This document shows positions 4,315 through 7,261 of a stretch of DNA of 7,261 nt, piece by piece. Source of the DNA: Solirubrobacterales bacterium (GTDB taxonomy: Bacteria > Actinomycetota > Thermoleophilia > Solirubrobacterales > Solirubrobacteraceae); contig JAOPZO010000496.1 in assembly GCA_025964065.1 (NCBI GenBank), positions 1 to 7,261 of the forward strand. The letters are read 5' to 3'. The notes under the pieces are model-generated. The model worked only from the letters and a program-made list of their open reading frames with translations, did not search any database and was not told the DNA's origin. A program made the position numbers and the translations under genes. Position 1 is the stretch's first letter, and each line of letters opens with the position of its first letter.

Positions 4315-6273
4315 TTACGCGCCCGCGAGCGAGCCGGCGCCCACCGCGGCGGCGATCCGCTCGGCGATCGCCTTGCCCGTGAAGCCGACCTCCTCGTGGA
4401 GGAGCTTCGGGGCGCCGTGGGTGACGTACCGGTCCGGGAGCCCGACGCGCATGATGCGCGCGCAGTCCGGCCCGTCGAGGCCGACCGCGTTGAGGCCCTC
4501 CCACACCGCGGAGCCGAAGCCGCCCTGCAGGACACCCTCCTCCACGGTGACGAGGAGGTCGTGCTCCGTCGCGAGCCGCGCGACGAGGTCGATGTCGAGC
4601 GGCTTGACGAAGCGCGCGTCGGCGACCGTCACGGCGATGTCGTGCCCGGCCAGGAGCGCCGCGGCCTCGTCGGCCTTCGCGACCCCGGAGCCGTAGCCCA
4701 GGATCGCGACGCGGCCGTCGCCCTCGCGGAGCAGCTCGCCCTTGCCGACTTCGATCGCCGTGACCTCCTCGGGAGACGGCAGCGCCACGCCGAGGCCCTC
4801 GCCGCGCGGGTAGCGGATGGCGGTCGGGCCGCCCACGGAGAGCGCGGTCCGCAGCATGTGGCGGAGCATCGCCTCGTCGCGAGGGGCCATCGCCACCATG
4901 TTGGGCAGCGAGCGCATGTAGGCGATGTCGAAGACGCCGTGGTGCGTCGGGCCGTCGTCGCCCACGAGGCCGGCGCGGTCCATCGCGAAGCAGACGTCGA
5001 GCTCCTGGAGGCAGACGTCGTGCACGATCTGGTCGTACGCGCGCTGCAGGAACGTCGAGTAGATCGCGGCGACGGGCTTGCGGCCCTCGAGCGCGAGGCC
5101 GGAGGCGAAGAGGATCGCCTGCTGCTCGGCGATCCCGACGTCGAAGTAGTGCTTCGGCTCGGCGACCTGGAGCAGGTTGAGGCCGGTGCCGGAGTTCATC
5201 GCGGCGGTGATGCCGACGACGCGGCGGTCGCGGCGGACCTCTTCGATCATCGCCTCGCCGAAGACCGCGGTGTACTGCGGGACGACGGGCGCCCTGCCGC
5301 CCTCCTTGACCGCCTTGACGACGGCGGGCATGCGGTTCGCGATGGAGCCGGGCTTCGCGGCGTGCCACTTCTCCATGCCCTTCAGGCCGCCGTCCTCGGC
5401 GGGCGCGAAGCCCTTGCCCTTGACGGTGGAGATGTGGACGACGACGGGGCGCTGCGCCTTGAAGGCGGAGCGGAGGGCGCCGCGGAGCGCGTGGACGTCG
5501 TGGCCGTCGATGACGCCCGTGTACGCCCAGTCGAGCTCCTCCCAGAAGAGGCCCGGGGCCCAGAACGCCTTGAGCGACTCCTTGAGCTGCGGGCCGAGGC
5601 GCTCGGCGAGCGCGCCGAGGCCGCCCGGAAGGTCGGCGAGCCGCTCCTCCATGCCCTCCCGCGCGTGCCAGAGCTTCGGGTGCAGGCGCATCCGCGAGAA
5701 CGTCCGGGTGAGTGCCCCGACGTTCGGCGAGATCGACATGCCGTTGTCGTTCAGGACGACGACGATCGGGGTGCCGGCGCCGCCGGCCTGGTGGATCGCC
5801 TCGAAGGCGACCCCGCCCGTCATGGCGCCGTCGCCGATGACCGCGACGACCTTGCCCTCGTCGAGGTCCCCCTTGAGCCGCATGCCCTCCTTGATCCCGA
5901 CGGCGTAGCCGATCGAGGTCGAGGCGTGGCCCGCCCCCATGATGTCGTGCTCGGACTCCGGGATGGAGCAGAAGGGCGTGAGCCCGCCGTACTTCCGGAT
6001 GGTGGCGAGCGCGTCGCGGCGGCCCGTGAGGACCTTGTGCGGGTAGGCCTGGTGCCCGACGTCCCAGAGGACCTTGTCCCGCGGGGAGTCCATGAGCGAG
6101 TGCAGCGCGACCGCGAGCTCGGCCGTGCCGAGGTTCGCGCCGAAGTGGCCGCCGATCTCGCCCACCGTGTCGATGATGTGCTCGCGGACCTCCTGTGCGA
6201 CCTGCACGAGCTCCTCGTCGGAGAGCGAGTGCAGGTCCTGCGGGCGGTCGATGCGGTCGAGGATGCGGGTCAT
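4315..6273 (-). CDS. dxs: 1-deoxy-D-xylulose-5-phosphate synthase
   Basis: DXS is the thiamine diphosphate enzyme that joins pyruvate and glyceraldehyde 3-phosphate into DXP, the first step of the MEP isoprenoid pathway; DXP also feeds thiamine and pyridoxal synthesis. The protein is 652 residues, a little longer than E. coli DXS. Visible features in order are GGHFGANLG with H43 (41-49), WDVGHQAYPHK (70-80), the ThDP/Mg motif GDGAMTGG (147-154) ending in NDN (175-177), KGKGF (285-289), the catalytic Glu383 in DVGIAEQQA (E370 in E. coli), and DRAGLVGDDGPTHHG in the pyrimidine domain. A transketolase C-terminal domain (VTVEEGVLQGGFGSAV) closes it. The linker near 302-313 reads KWHAAKPGSIAN and lacks the usual PFDxxTG-like ending. 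The ATG at 6273 lies 14 nt after ispA and has GGAAGAG just upstream. It forms one unit with ispA and the downstream esterase. Confidence 0.98.
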   Translation of the reverse strand: MTRILDRIDRPQDLHSLSDEELVQVAQEVREHIIDTVGEIGGHFGANLGTAELAVALHSLMDSPRDKVLWDVGHQAYPHKVLTGRRDALATIRKYGGLTPFCSIPESEHDIMGAGHASTSIGYAVGIKEGMRLKGDLDEGKVVAVIGDGAMTGGVAFEAIHQAGGAGTPIVVVLNDNGMSISPNVGALTRTFSRMRLHPKLWHAREGMEERLADLPGGLGALAERLGPQLKESLKAFWAPGLFWEELDWAYTGVIDGHDVHALRGALRSAFKAQRPVVVHISTVKGKGFAPAEDGGLKGMEKWHAAKPGSIANRMPAVVKAVKEGGRAPVVPQYTAVFGEAMIEEVRRDRRVVGITAAMNSGTGLNLLQVAEPKHYFDVGIAEQQAILFASGLALEGRKPVAAIYSTFLQRAYDQIVHDVCLQELDVCFAMDRAGLVGDDGPTHHGVFDIAYMRSLPNMVAMAPRDEAMLRHMLRTALSVGGPTAIRYPRGEGLGVALPSPEEVTAIEVGKGELLREGDGRVAILGYGSGVAKADEAAALLAGHDIAVTVADARFVKPLDIDLVARLATEHDLLVTVEEGVLQGGFGSAVWEGLNAVGLDGPDCARIMRVGLPDRYVTHGAPKLLHEEVGFTGKAIAERIAAAVGAGSLAGA

Positions 6274-6276
6274 GGG

Positions 6277-6283
6277 CTCTTCC
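6277..6283 (-). promoter_or_regulatory. Ribosome binding site of dxs
   Basis: On the minus strand GGAAGAG ends 3 nt before the dxs ATG. Its GGAAG core is 5 nt from the start, a workable Shine-Dalgarno spacing. It sits inside the 14-nt gap after the ispA stop and supports the ATG at 6273. It is the clearest Shine-Dalgarno in the window. Confidence 0.55.
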
Positions 6284-6287
6284 GAGG

Positions 6288-7160
6288 CTAGTTCGTCCGG
6301 GTGTAGATGAAGTGCGTGATCTGCTCGAGTTCGGATGCACCGCGAGGTGCCGCCTCGGCGAGCGCCTCGCGGGCGTTCGCCACGGAGTCGGCGGCGAGCG
6401 CACGCGCGCCGTCGAGACCGAACTCGGACACGTAGGTCCGCTTGCCGTGTCGCTCGTCCGACCCCTGCGGCTTGCCCAGGACGTCCTCGCTCTCGGTCAC
6501 GTCGAGGATGTCGTCGACGATCTGGAAGAGGACGCCGAGCTCGTTCGCGTAGCGCCGGTAGTGGAGTGTCGCAGCTTCATCTTGTCCTGCCAGGAGGAGT
6601 ACGCACTCCACCGACGCACCGATGAGCCGCCCCGTCTTGAGCGCGTGAAGTCGGCGCAGTCCGTCCGCGCCGTCGGGGGCCGCCTCGTGCACGTCCAGGT
6701 ACTGCCCGCCCACCATCCCGTTGACCCCCGTGGCGGCCGCGAGCTCGCCCAGGGCGCGCAGGATGTCGCGCGGCTCGCCCGTCTGGTGCTCCAGGACGTG
6801 GCGGAACGCCTCGGCGTACAGGCCGTCGCCCGCGAGGATCGCGACGTCCTCCCCGAACGCGACGTGGCAGGTCGGTCGCCCCCGGCGCAGGTCGTCGTCG
6901 TCCATCGCCGGGAGGTCGTCGTGGATGAGCGAGTACGTGTGGATGAGCTCGACCGCCGCCGCGAACGGCAGGAAGTCGGCCTCGTCGCGCCGGATGGCGC
7001 GGGCCGTGGCGAGCGCGAGGACCGGGCGGATGCGCTTGCCGCCCGCCAGGAGCGAGTAGCGCATGGCCTCCTCGAGGCCGCCCGTGATCGCGTCGTCGGA
7101 GAAGCGGAGCTCCTCCAGGTAGGCGTCGACCGTCAGCCGCAGCCCGTCGGGGTAGCCCAT
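6288..7160 (-). CDS. ispA: Polyprenyl synthetase, probable farnesyl diphosphate synthase
   Basis: This 290-residue trans-prenyltransferase adds isopentenyl diphosphate units to an allylic primer. The substrate-binding GGKRIRP is at 40-46. The first aspartate-rich motif is HDDLPAMDDDDLRRGRPTCH (80-99), with the two-residue insertion seen in bacterial FPP synthases and E. coli IspA. GGQYLD (151-156), LKTGRLI (174-180) and the second Asp motif FQIVDDILD (212-220) follow. The residue five before the first Asp is Tyr76, with Ser77 next to it. A large aromatic here caps the product pocket in Bacillus-type FPP synthase, so a C15 product is inferred; C20 (GGPP) cannot be excluded. The ATG at 7160 shares its A with the stop of the upstream gene (TGATG). 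Upstream in-frame extension would lie inside xseB and is unlikely. It is followed after 14 nt by dxs, so precursor supply and chain assembly are co-expressed. Confidence 0.95.
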   Translation of the reverse strand: MGYPDGLRLTVDAYLEELRFSDDAITGGLEEAMRYSLLAGGKRIRPVLALATARAIRRDEADFLPFAAAVELIHTYSLIHDDLPAMDDDDLRRGRPTCHVAFGEDVAILAGDGLYAEAFRHVLEHQTGEPRDILRALGELAAATGVNGMVGGQYLDVHEAAPDGADGLRRLHALKTGRLIGASVECVLLLAGQDEAATLHYRRYANELGVLFQIVDDILDVTESEDVLGKPQGSDERHGKRTYVSEFGLDGARALAADSVANAREALAEAAPRGASELEQITHFIYTRTN

Positions 7161-7261
7161 CAGACGAGCTGGTCCTGGCCGCTGTCCTGCTCCGAGGCGG
7201 CCGCGCGTGCGAGGCGCTCGAGCTCGGCCGAGGCGTGGGCGGCGCCCTGGGCGCACTGCTC
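7160..7261 (-). CDS. xseB: Exodeoxyribonuclease VII small subunit, C-terminal end (partial)
   Basis: Only the last 33 codons and the TGA (7162-7160) are in the window. The peptide begins EQCAQGAAHASAELERLARA and ends GQDQLV. It is a charged, Ala-rich helical tail like the C-terminus of XseB, which is a short coiled-coil subunit of ExoVII, a nuclease that degrades single-stranded DNA. The 1-nt overlap with the prenyl synthase gene matches the usual xseA-xseB-ispA order in actinobacteria and many other bacteria. Identification rests mostly on position plus this weak similarity, since the conserved N-terminal half lies outside the window. Confidence 0.6.
   Translation of the reverse strand, partial: EQCAQGAAHASAELERLARAAASEQDSGQDQLV

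Noticed and set aside
3366..4382. Long plus-strand open frame opposite the esterase
   Set aside because: It has no family signature and a composition typical of antisense translation; the esterase on the other strand has its full triad.
4270..6291. A 673-codon open frame on the plus strand, antisense to dxs
   Set aside because: It is extremely Arg/Asp/Glu/Ala/Val-rich with no recognisable domain. It mirrors the codon pattern of dxs, whose motifs are complete, as expected in very G+C-rich DNA where stop codons are rare.
4301..6403. A 700-codon open frame on the minus strand in a different frame from dxs
   Set aside because: It is Arg/Pro/Gly/His-rich low-complexity translation with no domain, overlapping dxs and ispA completely. 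It is an out-of-frame shadow.
7161..7256. Longer prenyl synthase starting near 7256
   Set aside because: The extension is Arg/Gly/Pro-rich, overlaps the xseB tail, and FPP synthases do not carry it; the ATG at 7160 gives the normal N-terminus.

Overview
The window is very G+C-rich chromosomal DNA with G or C at almost every third codon position. It is best read as part of an actinobacterial (Actinomycetota) core cluster. Read along the minus strand, the order is xseB (3' end), ispA-type prenyl synthase, dxs, an alpha/beta hydrolase, then tlyA, nadK, an SDR oxidoreductase and recN (5' end). The series xseB-ispA-dxs-tlyA-nadK-recN is a familiar actinobacterial arrangement. The DXS linker (KWHAAKP and following residues) and the overall composition recall Thermoleophilia/Solirubrobacterales-type proteins as I remember them. 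That placement is an inference and needs a database search.

Layout. (a) 7261-4315, minus: xseB tail, ispA and dxs, packed with a 1-nt overlap and a 14-nt gap. ispA and dxs are isoprenoid genes: DXS makes DXP for the MEP pathway, and the prenyl synthase condenses the resulting C5 units, probably to farnesyl diphosphate. (b) 4304-3381, minus: an HSL/family IV esterase starting 10 nt after dxs. (c) 3331-3367: a strong 14-bp hairpin between convergent genes, the likely end of the dxs-hydrolase transcript and of the gene opposite. (d) 2909-3268, plus: a small four-helix membrane protein of the SPW-repeat type, the only plus-strand gene. (e) 2839-1170, minus: tlyA and nadK, overlapping by 4 nt, probably transcribed from a promoter placed for a leaderless GTG-start mRNA. 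(f) 1170-436, minus: an SDR oxidoreductase coupled to nadK by a 1-nt overlap. (g) 329-1, minus: the first 109 codons of recN, after a 106-nt spacer that holds a direct-repeat cluster.

How the genes fit together. The core genes serve isoprenoid precursor supply (dxs, ispA), DNA repair (xseB, recN), ribosome methylation (tlyA) and NADP supply (nadK). Three genes look like accessory insertions into this core: the esterase, the SPW-like membrane protein and the SDR. I see no mobile element, tRNA, rRNA, CRISPR array, riboswitch or integration scar. I found no convincing new multi-gene system. The points most worth a second look are the leaderless tlyA promoter, the shortened SDR, the repeat cluster before recN and the accessory insertions.
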